Origin: Anaerolineaceae bacterium
GTDB lineage: Bacteria > Chloroflexota > Anaerolineae > Aggregatilineales > Phototrophicaceae
Assembly (NCBI GenBank): GCA_016124855.1
Contig: WGMX01000052.1
Location: 1-33,102 of the forward strand
Length of the DNA stretch: 33,102 bases
Reading direction: 5' to 3'
This document shows positions 1-8,344 of the stretch, piece by piece. The stretch's first letter is position 1; the number at the start of each line of letters is the position of its first letter. The notes under the pieces were generated by a model that had not been told where the DNA came from, made no database searches, and worked only from the letters and a program-made list of their open reading frames with translations. Position numbers and translations under genes: made by a program.

Positions 1-78
1 CTAACCCCAGCCCACATCGGCTATCTTCGCAGGCTCAGTCCGCCGATAGCCCGTAGTAACAGGGCAAGGGAGAAATAC

Positions 79-100
79 GGGAGCACACATAGGTGCTCCC
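79..100. repeat. Short intergenic palindrome (8-bp stem)
   Basis: A perfect 8-bp inverted repeat (GGGAGCAC / GTGCTCCC) with a 6-nt loop, lying past the 3' end of the VWA-FHA gene. No T-run follows on either strand, so it is a poor terminator. It resembles the GC-rich dyads scattered between genes in Chloroflexota and cyanobacteria; membership of such a family is an inference. The rest of 1-217 shows no credible gene. Confidence 0.55.
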
Positions 101-139
101 CTACGCCGGGTACTCCGTATTAAAAAGTTAAATGTCATT

Positions 140-152
140 ATCCTGTCCCTAC
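140..152 (-). repeat. Half-copy of a GTAGGGACRGGAT intergenic element
   Basis: On the minus strand this reads GTAGGGACAGGAT. It matches 12 of 13 bases of GTAGGGACGGGAT at 17679-17691 and resembles the left arm of the complete dyad at 8263-8284. The matching right arm is absent, so it looks like a decayed half of a palindromic element. Confidence 0.35.
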
Positions 153-217
153 AATTATTACTGTTTAACCGTGCGAAAAACAGCCCATCACTTACCAAAT
201 GACCACTACCCATTCAA

Positions 218-3205
218 TTAGACCTGTGTCGGTTCGTCTTCGAAATTGGTTGGCGCAGCCGGCAGTACATACTGGAAGCGCATCATGACGGCATTTTCGT
301 CTTTCGCCAAATGGATTTCGTAGGTCTTACCCGGTTCAAGCCGCTTCGGAACATTGGGCGGAAGCTGCTGGTCATCGACGAATGTGCCGTTCCCGCTGTT
401 GAGGTCTTCAATGGTGAAACATTTTTCAGACTCTTGCCATGCGAAGCGGCAGTGTTCGCGCGAAATCCCCAACCGTTCCAACGGCAGCGAATTGGTTCTA
501 CGCCGTCCTATGGTGTATTCCAGTTCTTGAATCGGATAAACCGGCCCATCCGGCAGCAGTTCGAGTGTTGCCTTGATTCCCGCTGGCAAACCCATGCGCG
601 TCACATTGGTCTTTTCCTCGGAGAAATCTACCGGCGGCGAAGTCGGTTGCGCTGGCGCAGGTGGCACGGCAGCGGCTGGTGGAGGCGCGGGCGGCGGTGC
701 AGCCGGTGTGGTGGTGGCGTTTGATGCTGGTGGCGCAGGCGATTGGGTCTTCGGGATTGGTGGCAGCTTTTGCGAAGTCGACATACTCTGGAATACTTTG
801 TTCTTATCGGTAAATTCCAGTTCGATATTCGCACCCAAGCGGATGATCTGTCCGTTTTCCAAAACACGCCGTTGGGCGGGCTTTAAGCGGTCACCGTTGA
901 CGAATGTACCGTTGGTGCTGCCTTCGTCCACAATCCAATACTGTCCGTTGGAGAATTGGATGGTTGCGTGTACAGAACTGACGCCCAAGTCCTTGAGGTC
1001 GATTTTAACGGGGAAGTCGCTGGTTCCGCCGCGCCCGATGCGATAGGGCATGTCGTTGCTGGTGAAGTTCCATGTGCGTCCGGGCGCTTCCGTGTTGGAT
1101 TGGACGACTTTCAGACTACCGCCCTTATCACGGAAAGTCGATTCCATCGGGATTTCGATTTGTGTGCCACCTTCGACTTCGAATGAGGGTGGTTTAGTCG
1201 CGTCCGGTACAGCCGCCCCACCTTTGGGCGAGGGCTTTTGTGGTTTGGTGTAGGTCGGCTCGTAATCGAAGCGGCTGCCACGTCCACGCCGCATCATGAA
1301 GAAGATCAAGCCGAATACAGCCACCACAATCAGAATAAATACAATCGCCAGTATCGGGCTATCTTTAATCGCCCCGCCCATACGGTCGATAAAACCGGGT
1401 TCGGGTGTCGGTGTGGGCGGCGCAGGTTTCTTGATTTCCTTGACGGCTTGGAAAGTTGTCGGCTGACCTTTCACATTCAGTTCAACGAAGATGTTGTACT
1501 GACCTTCGGCTAATTCACTGCCGGTGCGGTCATCAATGGCTTTGACACGCAGCGGATTTTCGAATGTACCGCTTTGTTCAACCCGCCGCACCACCAATTT
1601 GTTGGCATCTTCAATACGGACGGTGTAGGAATTAATTTGATCCAACTTGAAGTTTGACGTGTCCAGTTGGATTTCGAATTCCTGCGAGGTTGGGTTGAAG
1701 CGAATTTCAGGTATAACGGCTGCCAATGTGGGAGTCGCGGTCGGCGCGGTGGTCGGTGTCAGTGTTGGCGTGTCGGTCGGCACAGGAGTCGGCGTTGCCG
1801 TATCGGTTGCGGTGGGCAGCGGCGTACTGGTCGGCGTGGGTGTGCGCGGCGGTGTGGTATCTTGACAGAAATCGCCCGAAAGCGGGGTTTTTTCGTCAGC
1901 CGCCAAGGCGCGGATACAAACCGTCCAGACCGAAGCCGAAACATCAGTTAAGGAGGTTAAAACGCCTTCCGCTGCTTGGTCAGGCGTGAAATGCCGCCGT
2001 CCATAAGGCTGTGACAGCAAGATGCCGGTTGCCTTGTCCTTGATGGTGATTTCATAGAATCCTACATCCCCATCACCCGTCCGCGTCACTTCAAAGACCA
2101 TCGAATTTTTGGCGACATCCAGATTGAGGTTGATGCCCAATTGCAGCGGAACCGGTGTGTTAGTGGGTGTCGGCGTGTTGCTGGGTGTGACGCTGGGTGT
2201 TGCAGTCAATGTGGGGGTGCTGGTTGGTGTGGGTGTCTCGGTCGGGATAAAGCAGGTCTTGTTCAGAATGACGTTGCTGATGACACCGGTAGAATTGGAC
2301 GACGGTTGGCTGATGGCTACGGTGATCGCGCCCGAATAAGTTCCGGCTGGCAAACAGATATTGTCGAAGGTGGCCTGTTTTTGGCTGGCGAGGGTGTTAA
2401 TAACCTTCTGGAACACACCCGCGATTTCATTGATGCCGCCCGCGTTGGCGATGCCGCCGGTGCGTTCGGAAATGGTTTTTAGGGTCGTAAAATCAGTCTT
2501 GGAATTTCCGGTTAGGCCGATGGTGTAAATCGGTGTTTGCTGACTTTCGTTGGCATTCTTAATCACGGTGTCTTCGGTGGCTTTGCTGCATGGTTTTTTG
2601 CCGAACTGATCTTCGTCAACACCGTCTGTAAACAGCACAACGGCACGTCTGCCCGCTGGCGCGATTTTCAGCGCGTCAACCGCAGCGAAGGCCGCATCAT
2701 AGAGGCAGGTGCCGCCCCTAAATTGGTCGTTGGTCATGCCGCCGATGGTGTTGTTCAGCAAGCCTTTGTCGGTCGTAAAGCCCGATATGGGTGGGATTTG
2801 ATGGGTAAAACGCAAAACCGAGAAGTTTGTGCCGTCCGGTGCGCCGTTGACGGCAGCAAGGGCCGCTTCACGCAGTTTAGGCGCGTTACTTTGCATACTG
2901 GTGCTGTTATCCAGCACAAGGACAATGTAAAAAGGAGTTGTCGGTTTATCAATATTAGAGGCGGTATAAGTTTGATTATTCAGGATCATCTGGGCGGAGG
3001 CAATGGATGGGCTGGGGATGGCGTTATTTTGCCCGTCAAACAGCGTGAAGTATATGTTGACCGCCTGATTTTTATCAGACTCGCTTACGACTTCGGCGTA
3101 ATTGACAGTTAAACGCACCTCTTGCTGGGCAAATACGGGTAAACCGAACAGAAAGCAGACCCATAACAATGCCACGCTGAAAATGCGGCGGAAACGACCG
3201 GACAT
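218..3205 (-). CDS. VWA-domain membrane protein with two cytoplasmic FHA domains
   Basis: This 995-residue protein probably senses or binds something outside the cell and recruits phosphothreonine partners inside. The order is: signal/anchor segment (1-27); VWA domain (about 90-285) with the MIDAS motif DNSTS at 99-103 and a later FTDGVDED stretch; a Thr-Pro linker; a beta-rich segment; a second, longer Thr-Pro linker; another beta-rich segment; one transmembrane helix (about 615-637); FHA 1 (about 715-790, RIGRG then SSVH and STNGTF); a Pro/Ala-rich spacer; and FHA 2 (about 890-970, TIGRR, SREH, SGNGTF). The start was set at the second Met because AAGGGGG lies 7 nt upstream of it, whereas the longer frame has no such site. 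FHA domains bind phosphothreonine peptides, but no Ser/Thr kinase is encoded in the window. It is transcribed alone; no clear terminator was seen. Confidence 0.9.
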   Translation of the reverse strand: MSGRFRRIFSVALLWVCFLFGLPVFAQQEVRLTVNYAEVVSESDKNQAVNIYFTLFDGQNNAIPSPSIASAQMILNNQTYTASNIDKPTTPFYIVLVLDNSTSMQSNAPKLREAALAAVNGAPDGTNFSVLRFTHQIPPISGFTTDKGLLNNTIGGMTNDQFRGGTCLYDAAFAAVDALKIAPAGRRAVVLFTDGVDEDQFGKKPCSKATEDTVIKNANESQQTPIYTIGLTGNSKTDFTTLKTISERTGGIANAGGINEIAGVFQKVINTLASQKQATFDNICLPAGTYSGAITVAISQPSSNSTGVISNVILNKTCFIPTETPTPTSTPTLTATPSVTPSNTPTPTNTPVPLQLGINLNLDVAKNSMVFEVTRTGDGDVGFYEITIKDKATGILLSQPYGRRHFTPDQAAEGVLTSLTDVSASVWTVCIRALAADEKTPLSGDFCQDTTPPRTPTPTSTPLPTATDTATPTPVPTDTPTLTPTTAPTATPTLAAVIPEIRFNPTSQEFEIQLDTSNFKLDQINSYTVRIEDANKLVVRRVEQSGTFENPLRVKAIDDRTGSELAEGQYNIFVELNVKGQPTTFQAVKEIKKPAPPTPTPEPGFIDRMGGAIKDSPILAIVFILIVVAVFGLIFFMMRRGRGSRFDYEPTYTKPQKPSPKGGAAVPDATKPPSFEVEGGTQIEIPMESTFRDKGGSLKVVQSNTEAPGRTWNFTSNDMPYRIGRGGTSDFPVKIDLKDLGVSSVHATIQFSNGQYWIVDEGSTNGTFVNGDRLKPAQRRVLENGQIIRLGANIELEFTDKNKVFQSMSTSQKLPPIPKTQSPAPPASNATTTPAAPPPAPPPAAAVPPAPAQPTSPPVDFSEEKTNVTRMGLPAGIKATLELLPDGPVYPIQELEYTIGRRRTNSLPLERLGISREHCRFAWQESEKCFTIEDLNSGNGTFVDDQQLPPNVPKRLEPGKTYEIHLAKDENAVMMRFQYVLPAAPTNFEDEPTQV

Positions 3206-3345
3206 ATCTGCCCCCTTGAGGATCATAAAAGGGTTTGAAAGAAAGGCTTATTTTTAATCTTACCCGAAATAGGCAATAAAACGATCATACAACATTCTTA
3301 TTGTCGCTGAGGTGAGAATTTATGGCAAATCGTTCGTTTTGCGGA

Positions 3346-4194
3346 TTACGCCTTTTGGGCAATGACAAACATGATGTCGTATAAATTCAAGGGAATGTAG
3401 CCGCCCATGAAGGGCAAACGCTCAATCTGGCTTTGGAGACTGCGCCGCCATTTCGAGTCCGGCTTGTTCCATGTGATGATTTGCGCCATTTGGCGCAGGC
3501 TGCGGTAATAACTGACGTGCGAGAAATGAACCACTTTCAAACTCTGCTGCTCCAGCAAGTAGGTGATGGACTGTTTAGAGAAGTAGTGCAGGTGCGCCGG
3601 AATAATCATGCGCCATGAGGTTTTTTGAATGCTTGGTAGTAGAGTGTCTAAATCAGCGGTGGTGAGTGCCAGATAACCGCCCGATTTAAGGGCTTCAGCA
3701 CTTTTGGAAATGGCTAATTTGGGATCATAAAGATGTTCGATGGTGTCCCACATGGTGACCACATCATAGGTGTCCGGTTCAGGGGGATTACTTTCAAAGT
3801 CACCCTGCTCGACCGGCAAATGCAATGTATCCCGTGCATAAGCGATGGCGGCTTCTGAAAAATCGACCCCTTTAACTTGCCAATACTGCTGCGCCAGTTC
3901 GAGGAAGAAACCGTAGGCGCAGCCCGCCTCAAACAGTTTGCCGCGCGAACTGAATTCGCGCAGGCTGGCGATGCGATGTTTGAAGTGAAGCTGCGTCCCG
4001 ACTTTGTCCGCGAGATAATCGGTGTAGGCTTTGCGTCCGTTCCAGTAATCAGCGGCATAAATGGCAGCCAGTTCTTCTAAGGTCGGCAACTGCTTGAGGT
4101 AAGCTAACCCACAAACAGGACAACGGGCGATGTTCGGCATACCCCACAGGTCAGTTTGGTTTTTGTCGTTTCCACAGACTGGGCAAGCTCTCAT
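3346..4194 (-). CDS. Class I SAM-dependent methyltransferase with N-terminal zinc-ribbon-like motif
   Basis: Last gene of the minus-strand glycan arm, 282 residues. The first 30 residues hold two CPVCG motifs, a probable zinc knuckle. These are followed by a Rossmann methyltransferase domain with motif I around FEAGCAYGFFLELA, the acidic end of strand 2 (KGVDF) and a motif near DVVTMWDTIEHL. This layout is common in methyltransferases that modify sugars or lipids in surface polysaccharide clusters; the acceptor cannot be read from sequence. The start is the Met of MRACPVC: it forms an ATGA overlap with the upstream stop codon and has GAGGAAA 5 nt before it. Translation is therefore probably coupled to the upstream reductase-like gene. 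Confidence 0.85.
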   Translation of the reverse strand: MRACPVCGNDKNQTDLWGMPNIARCPVCGLAYLKQLPTLEELAAIYAADYWNGRKAYTDYLADKVGTQLHFKHRIASLREFSSRGKLFEAGCAYGFFLELAQQYWQVKGVDFSEAAIAYARDTLHLPVEQGDFESNPPEPDTYDVVTMWDTIEHLYDPKLAISKSAEALKSGGYLALTTADLDTLLPSIQKTSWRMIIPAHLHYFSKQSITYLLEQQSLKVVHFSHVSYYRSLRQMAQIITWNKPDSKWRRSLQSQIERLPFMGGYIPLNLYDIMFVIAQKA

Positions 4195-5132
4195 AACTTT
4201 TCCTCTATTCGAACGCTGCGCCAATAACCTAATACATAGGCTACCGACACTTTAAATGGGGTTTGCGGCTGCCAGCCAGTGGCTTGGGTGAGCTTATTAT
4301 GTGAGCCAATTTGAATTGGCACTGGATTTGGAGTGATATTCGCGCGGGGACGAACTTCAATTTCTGCCGTGCTGATGTTTAGTAACTCATCAAGTAAATA
4401 CTGTATAGAAACAGCTTGTCCTGAAGCGAGGTTGTAGGATTCACCAGCCTTACCCGCTTCTGTTAGAGCTATCAACCCATCCGCAGCATCATATGCATCC
4501 AAGAAATCACGTTTTCCGGTTAAGTCACCCACTTGAATGATGGGTTCTTGTTTCCCGCGTTCAATCGCTGCGATTTGGGCGGCGAAATCAGAAGCGACCA
4601 AGCCCTTGGGTAAGAAGTTCCCAATCAAGTTAAATGGACATGCACGTACAATATCCAGCTTATATTGGGCGAAATATTGATAACCGAGCAAATGCTGAGT
4701 GGCTTTGCTCACGCCGTAGGCATTGACCGGACGAAGTTCGCTCTCCTCATCAATGATTCCATCATTGGATTCAGGTATGCCATACATGGCACTGGATGTG
4801 ACCAATATGACACGCGCTTGGGGAGCATATTGGCGAACGGCTTCAAGCAGATTGCGCGTCCCATCGACATTAACGCGCATGAAATCCTCTGGTGTAGCTT
4901 TGGGCGCAGCAGCAGGCGTTAAGGCGACAGTATGGAAAATGACATCAGGTAAAGTCTGTTGAACAATCTCGGCGACCTGTGCAGGATCCGTAATATCGCA
5001 GACAGGCATATTAAGATGCCGGTCAGGTTTATGGATCGTTCCTATTCTTTCCCAATCCATCCCTAAACGGTATATTAAGGCTCTACCTAAACATCCTCGA
5101 GAGCCAATAACCAGCGCTTTTTTCGCCGCCAT
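4191..5132 (-). CDS. NAD(P)-dependent sugar epimerase/reductase (extended SDR)
   Basis: A 313-residue extended short-chain dehydrogenase. It shows the nucleotide-binding loop GSRGCLG (10-16), a TSSAMYG serine region and the YGVSK catalytic Tyr-Lys pair. The overall pattern is closest to GDP-4-dehydro-6-deoxy-mannose reductases (RMD) and related 4-ketosugar reductases. It would then reduce the keto-sugar made by the dehydratase at 5899-6891; this substrate is an inference. Its ATG overlaps the last base of the upstream stop (TAATG), so it is co-translated with the nucleotidyltransferase. It overlaps the downstream methyltransferase by 4 nt. Confidence 0.85.
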   Translation of the reverse strand: MAAKKALVIGSRGCLGRALIYRLGMDWERIGTIHKPDRHLNMPVCDITDPAQVAEIVQQTLPDVIFHTVALTPAAAPKATPEDFMRVNVDGTRNLLEAVRQYAPQARVILVTSSAMYGIPESNDGIIDEESELRPVNAYGVSKATQHLLGYQYFAQYKLDIVRACPFNLIGNFLPKGLVASDFAAQIAAIERGKQEPIIQVGDLTGKRDFLDAYDAADGLIALTEAGKAGESYNLASGQAVSIQYLLDELLNISTAEIEVRPRANITPNPVPIQIGSHNKLTQATGWQPQTPFKVSVAYVLGYWRSVRIEEKL

Positions 5133-5860
5133 TATTGGCTTTCATCCGGCGTGTGCGGCAGGATTTGACTCTTAATATGGTCAATGTCATCCAGCGCTTT
5201 TTGGTAATCATCAGGCCGACCAATGTCCAACCAGTAGCCATCAGTAAAAGGATAGGCTTTGACCGCCTTGTTATCCGCGATGAGGGCTTTAATTAGGTCG
5301 GGAATATCGAAGGGTTTGCCAGCAGGAATGTACTCTAAAACTTCGGGTTGCAGCACCGAGATACCCATGCTCACCCGAAAATCATAACTGGGCTTTTCGG
5401 TATAACTGTTGACGTTAAATTCTTCATCCGTGCCAATAACACCCAACGTAATTTGGGTGTGGCGCACGATGGTCGAAATGGTGGCGAGGGCTTTGTGTTG
5501 TTTATGGAATTGGATGAGTTCACCCATATTCAACGAGGTCAGCAGATCACCGTTCATAATCAAGAAAGTGTCGTCTAAGCCTTCTACCAGTTTGAGTGGG
5601 CCAGCCGTACCGAGCGGCGAGGTTTCCATCGAATACGTGACATTCAAGCCGAAACGTGAACCATCACCGACATAAGCCTGAATCAACGAGGCCAAATAAC
5701 CAACGGCAATCACCACATCACTCACGCCGTAAACCTTGAGCTGGCGCAAGAGAATTTCAAGGATTGGCATATCGCCAACGGGCATGAGCGGTTTGGGTAA
5801 AACATTGGTATACGGTGCGAGGCGTGTTCCACGTCCACCTGCTAATACGACGGCCTTCAT
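5132..5860 (-). CDS. Sugar-1-phosphate nucleotidyltransferase
   Basis: A 242-residue NTP_transferase-family enzyme that joins a sugar-1-phosphate to a nucleotide to give an NDP-sugar. The N-terminus carries the pyrophosphorylase signature LAGGRGTRL, followed by LPKPLMPV with the conserved Lys. A metal-binding Asp lies in IMNGDLL, with EKP and DIGRPDDY near the end. The length fits single-domain guanylyl- or thymidylyltransferases (mannose-1-phosphate guanylyltransferase or HddC type); base specificity is not decidable by eye. The start is the Met of MKAVVLAGG; a longer frame adds 46 residues unlike the family. It lies 38 nt after the dehydratase and overlaps the next gene by 1 nt. Confidence 0.88.
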   Translation of the reverse strand: MKAVVLAGGRGTRLAPYTNVLPKPLMPVGDMPILEILLRQLKVYGVSDVVIAVGYLASLIQAYVGDGSRFGLNVTYSMETSPLGTAGPLKLVEGLDDTFLIMNGDLLTSLNMGELIQFHKQHKALATISTIVRHTQITLGVIGTDEEFNVNSYTEKPSYDFRVSMGISVLQPEVLEYIPAGKPFDIPDLIKALIADNKAVKAYPFTDGYWLDIGRPDDYQKALDDIDHIKSQILPHTPDESQ

Positions 5861-5898
5861 GGGTTGCTGTACTCCAATTGCATGAAATGATATTCCGG

Positions 5899-6891
5899 TT
5901 AAACCGCGTATTCTTTCGGGCGATAAAGAGTGATATTCTGGCGAATCCAGTCGATGGTTTGCGCCAAACCCTCGTCCAACGAAATGCGATTGCTCCAACC
6001 AGTCGCTTGGCGCATAAAGCTGCTGTCGGCGAGTAAGCGTTCGACTTCACTCTTGCCGGGTCGCATTCTTTCGGCATCTTGAACGATTTTCACATCACGC
6101 CCGATCATGTTGATAATCTTTTGTGCCAGATTGCCTACTGAAATTTCCGTTCCTGTTCCGATGTTGGTGCTGCGTCCGAGTAATTCTTGATACCCGACGG
6201 CGTGCATCATGCCATCGACGGTATCCAGCACAAAGTTTAAGTCGCGTGTGGGGAGCAAACTGCCGAGGTGAATTTCATCACGGGTGAGCGCTTGCGTGAT
6301 AATCGAAGGAATGACCGCGCGGGCGGATTGACGCGGCCCATAGGTGTTAAACGGACGTAAGGTCGCAACCGGAACACCGAAGGAACGGTAATAACTCTCA
6401 GCGATTTTCTCCGCGCCGATTTTGCTGGCGGAATAAGGTGATTGTCCTTGTAAGGGATGTTCTTCGTTAATCGGCACATAAAGCGCTGTACCGTACACTT
6501 CGCTGGACGAGATGTTAATCATGTACTCGATGCCTTGCTGATGCGCTGCTTCGAGGACATAAGTCGTTCCCATGACGTTGGTCTGCGCCACATGAATGGG
6601 ATTCACGTAGGAATAAGGAATGGCAATCAGCGCGCCCAAGTGAAAAATAACATCACGTCCTTTGACGGCGTTGGCGACGGCCTGTGGATCATTCAGATCA
6701 CCAAAAACAATCTCAATTTTTTCGCGGATTTCGGGCGAGAAGGTCGCAATAAAACCCTGATCGCCTTTGGAGTTGTAGCGAATGAAGGCGCGGACGGATG
6801 CGCCTGCGAGTACCAATTGTTCGGTGAGGTGGCTGCCGATGAAGCCACCTGCGCCCGTCACCAATACTTTGCGATTATTCCAATCGATCAA
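5899..6891 (-). CDS. NAD-dependent 4,6-dehydratase/epimerase (LegB-like extended SDR)
   Basis: A 330-residue extended SDR with TGAGGFIGSH (12-21), an SSSEVYG serine motif and the YSASK catalytic pair. FNTYGPRQSARAVIP and the RMRPGKSEVERL segment near residue 280 resemble the LegB / GDP-mannose dehydratase-like group of NDP-sugar 4,6-dehydratases. Its likely role is to turn the NDP-hexose into a 4-keto-6-deoxy sugar for the reductase at 4191-5132. The start codon is TTG, one base after the upstream TAA, with AAGGA about 8 nt ahead. UDP-glucose 4-epimerase activity is the main alternative. Confidence 0.85.
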   Translation of the reverse strand: MIDWNNRKVLVTGAGGFIGSHLTEQLVLAGASVRAFIRYNSKGDQGFIATFSPEIREKIEIVFGDLNDPQAVANAVKGRDVIFHLGALIAIPYSYVNPIHVAQTNVMGTTYVLEAAHQQGIEYMINISSSEVYGTALYVPINEEHPLQGQSPYSASKIGAEKIAESYYRSFGVPVATLRPFNTYGPRQSARAVIPSIITQALTRDEIHLGSLLPTRDLNFVLDTVDGMMHAVGYQELLGRSTNIGTGTEISVGNLAQKIINMIGRDVKIVQDAERMRPGKSEVERLLADSSFMRQATGWSNRISLDEGLAQTIDWIRQNITLYRPKEYAV

Positions 6892-6892
6892 T

Positions 6893-7885
6893 TTACATAT
6901 CCTTTAATTCTTGAGGCTCTTGTTCAGGCTCAACCACTTTCGCTTGTGGTTTTTCAAGCGTACTTAAGCGGCGGTTGACGAAATACAGTGGTCGCCGTTT
7001 GCTTTCCTGAAAGGTCATGCCGACATAATAACCGATGAGTCCCAATGTCAGCATCTGTGCTCCGCCGATGACCAGCACCGCCAACATCAAAGATGTCCAA
7101 CCGGGCGGAAGTCCCTCTTTGCCAACAGTGATCAGCGTCAACAGCACATAAGCAATTTGGAGCAGTGCGACGATCAATAAGCCAAAGCCGAAAGCGATGA
7201 CCAGATTGATCGGCACAATCGAAAACGAGAAAATGGCATCGGTCGCCAATTTGATGCGTTTCCGCAAGCTGAACTTGGAGCGGCCTGCCATACGGGGTGG
7301 TGCATCAAAAGGAATGATGGTTTGCTGAAAACCCATCCAACTAATCATGCCGCGTAAGAAGCGGTGCTGTTCTTTGAGGCTGCGAATATCTTGAACTACT
7401 TCCTTACTTAGCAGACGGAAATCCGCCGAGTCCGGCACAATTTCGGATTCGCTCAGGCGGTTGATGAGATGATAAAAAGTCTTTGAAAAGAGCTGTTGAA
7501 AGTAAGTAATTTCACCGGTTGAACGGCGCTGCGTCAGGACGACATCACTGCCGTTTTCGTAGGCTGCGATCATCGCGGGTAAGAGACTCGGCGGATGCTG
7601 CCCATCACCATCCATGGTGATGACCACATCGCCCGCCGCGAAATCCAGCCCTGCGCTTAAAGCCGCTTGATGCCCATAATTGCGGCTGAGTTCCAAAAGT
7701 TTGATCTTGTTGTTTTGGGTGTGAAGCTGCTTGACGATCGCTGAGGTTTGGTCGGTTGATCCACCTGCCACGTACCAGACTTCGTAGTCATGCGAGGTGG
7801 ATTCAAGCACTTTGACCAGCGACTCATTGAACGCTGGTAAGGCTTCTTCTTCATTGAATACAGGGACAACGATACTAATCAACAT
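6893..7885 (-). CDS. Family 2 glycosyltransferase, membrane-anchored (DPM1/GtrB type)
   Basis: First gene of the minus-strand arm, 330 residues. It has a GT-A domain (1-225) with VVPVFNEEE, metal-binding Asp92 and Asp94 in MDGDGQHP, and the FRLLS and FLRGM motifs typical of polyprenyl-phosphate glycosyltransferases. Two C-terminal helices (about 230-258 and 270-292) anchor it, as in GtrB/ArnC. It would move a sugar from an NDP donor to a lipid phosphate on the cytoplasmic face. Oddly, the nucleotide-contacting VDDGSTD motif reads VAGGSTD (39-45), so both Asp residues are missing. No strong ribosome binding site precedes the ATG. Confidence 0.88.
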   Translation of the reverse strand: MLISIVVPVFNEEEALPAFNESLVKVLESTSHDYEVWYVAGGSTDQTSAIVKQLHTQNNKIKLLELSRNYGHQAALSAGLDFAAGDVVITMDGDGQHPPSLLPAMIAAYENGSDVVLTQRRSTGEITYFQQLFSKTFYHLINRLSESEIVPDSADFRLLSKEVVQDIRSLKEQHRFLRGMISWMGFQQTIIPFDAPPRMAGRSKFSLRKRIKLATDAIFSFSIVPINLVIAFGFGLLIVALLQIAYVLLTLITVGKEGLPPGWTSLMLAVLVIGGAQMLTLGLIGYYVGMTFQESKRRPLYFVNRRLSTLEKPQAKVVEPEQEPQELKDM

Positions 7886-8262
7886 GCTGAATGTTCTTAA
7901 ACAAAACTGGTGTGCGAACGATTAAAATCATATCGTGATCTGGCTTGAAGGGTAAATGATAGGGATGATTTTTGCAATATTGACGAATACACGGGTCTGA
8001 CGGGAGATGCTTTTCAGGGTATATAACATTTGATACAATTTTCGGCACTTTGCTTCCCATGTTTAGTGCGTCGTCACATAGGCAGCAACTTAAGGATTTT
8101 ACTATCGAAGAACGTTAGCTGTTTGCGTCGCATGAGGCTAAAGCCATCATGCTAACACCGGACAAGCGCACTAAAGGCGCTTCAAAACAAGCGAAAACTA
8201 CACCATCATTTCGATGTAAAAGCGATTTGGTAAACAATTAATTCGCTTAGGTTGGTACACGT

Positions 8263-8284
8263 GGGGCGGGAAGAATCCCGCCCC
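8263..8284. repeat. GC-rich intergenic dyad (9-bp stem, 4-nt loop)
   Basis: A perfect inverted repeat, GGGGCGGGA / TCCCGCCCC, with loop AGAA. The longest plus-strand frame would translate it, which argues that the frame really starts downstream at 8345. No T-run follows it. The arms resemble GTAGGGACGGGAT at 17679 and its partner at 140, which suggests one dispersed palindromic family. Confidence 0.7.
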
Positions 8285-8320
8285 GACAACACGACAATAT
8301 GCCCAAACGTTGACTCAGGA

Positions 8321-8326
8321 TATAAT
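8321..8326 (+). promoter_or_regulatory. Candidate -10 box for the right glycan arm
   Basis: A perfect TATAAT lies 18 nt before the ATG at 8345. It leaves a very short leader that still contains the GGAG ribosome binding site. No convincing -35 hexamer is present at 16-18 nt, so the call rests on the -10 alone. Confidence 0.35.
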
Positions 8327-8344
8327 GCCATTCGTTGGAGCAAC

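Larger units (their letters stand above)
7886..8344. other. Divergent intergenic region between the two glycan arms
   Basis: These 459 nt hold the 5' regions of both arms. A complete GC-rich dyad lies at 8263-8284 and a TATAAT box at 8321-8326 facing right. For the minus arm, a weak pair (TTCAAG, 17 nt, TTTAAT read on the minus strand near 7918-7946) is the best candidate seen. A 61-codon minus frame (7875-8060) shows no recognisable protein pattern. Nothing else stands out. Confidence 0.5.

Noticed and set aside
1..213. Open frame of 70 codons on the minus strand
   Set aside because: It runs through an intergenic palindrome, has no family-like pattern and no ribosome binding site.
573..1046. 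Gly/Ala-rich plus-strand frame
   Set aside because: It is the antisense shadow of the Pro/Ala linker and FHA 1 of the VWA-FHA gene.
7875..8060. 61-codon minus-strand frame ahead of the GT2 gene
   Set aside because: It overlaps the GT2 start out of frame, has no recognisable motif and no ribosome binding site; I treat the region as a leader.
8063..8174. 8-bp inverted repeat TTAGTGCG / CGCACTAA, 96 nt apart
   Set aside because: Too short and too far apart to distinguish from chance; no transposase lies between.
8252..8344. N-terminal extension of the GT-C-like protein
   Set aside because: It would translate the 8263-8284 palindrome and the TATAAT box; the Met at 8345 has a proper GGAG site.
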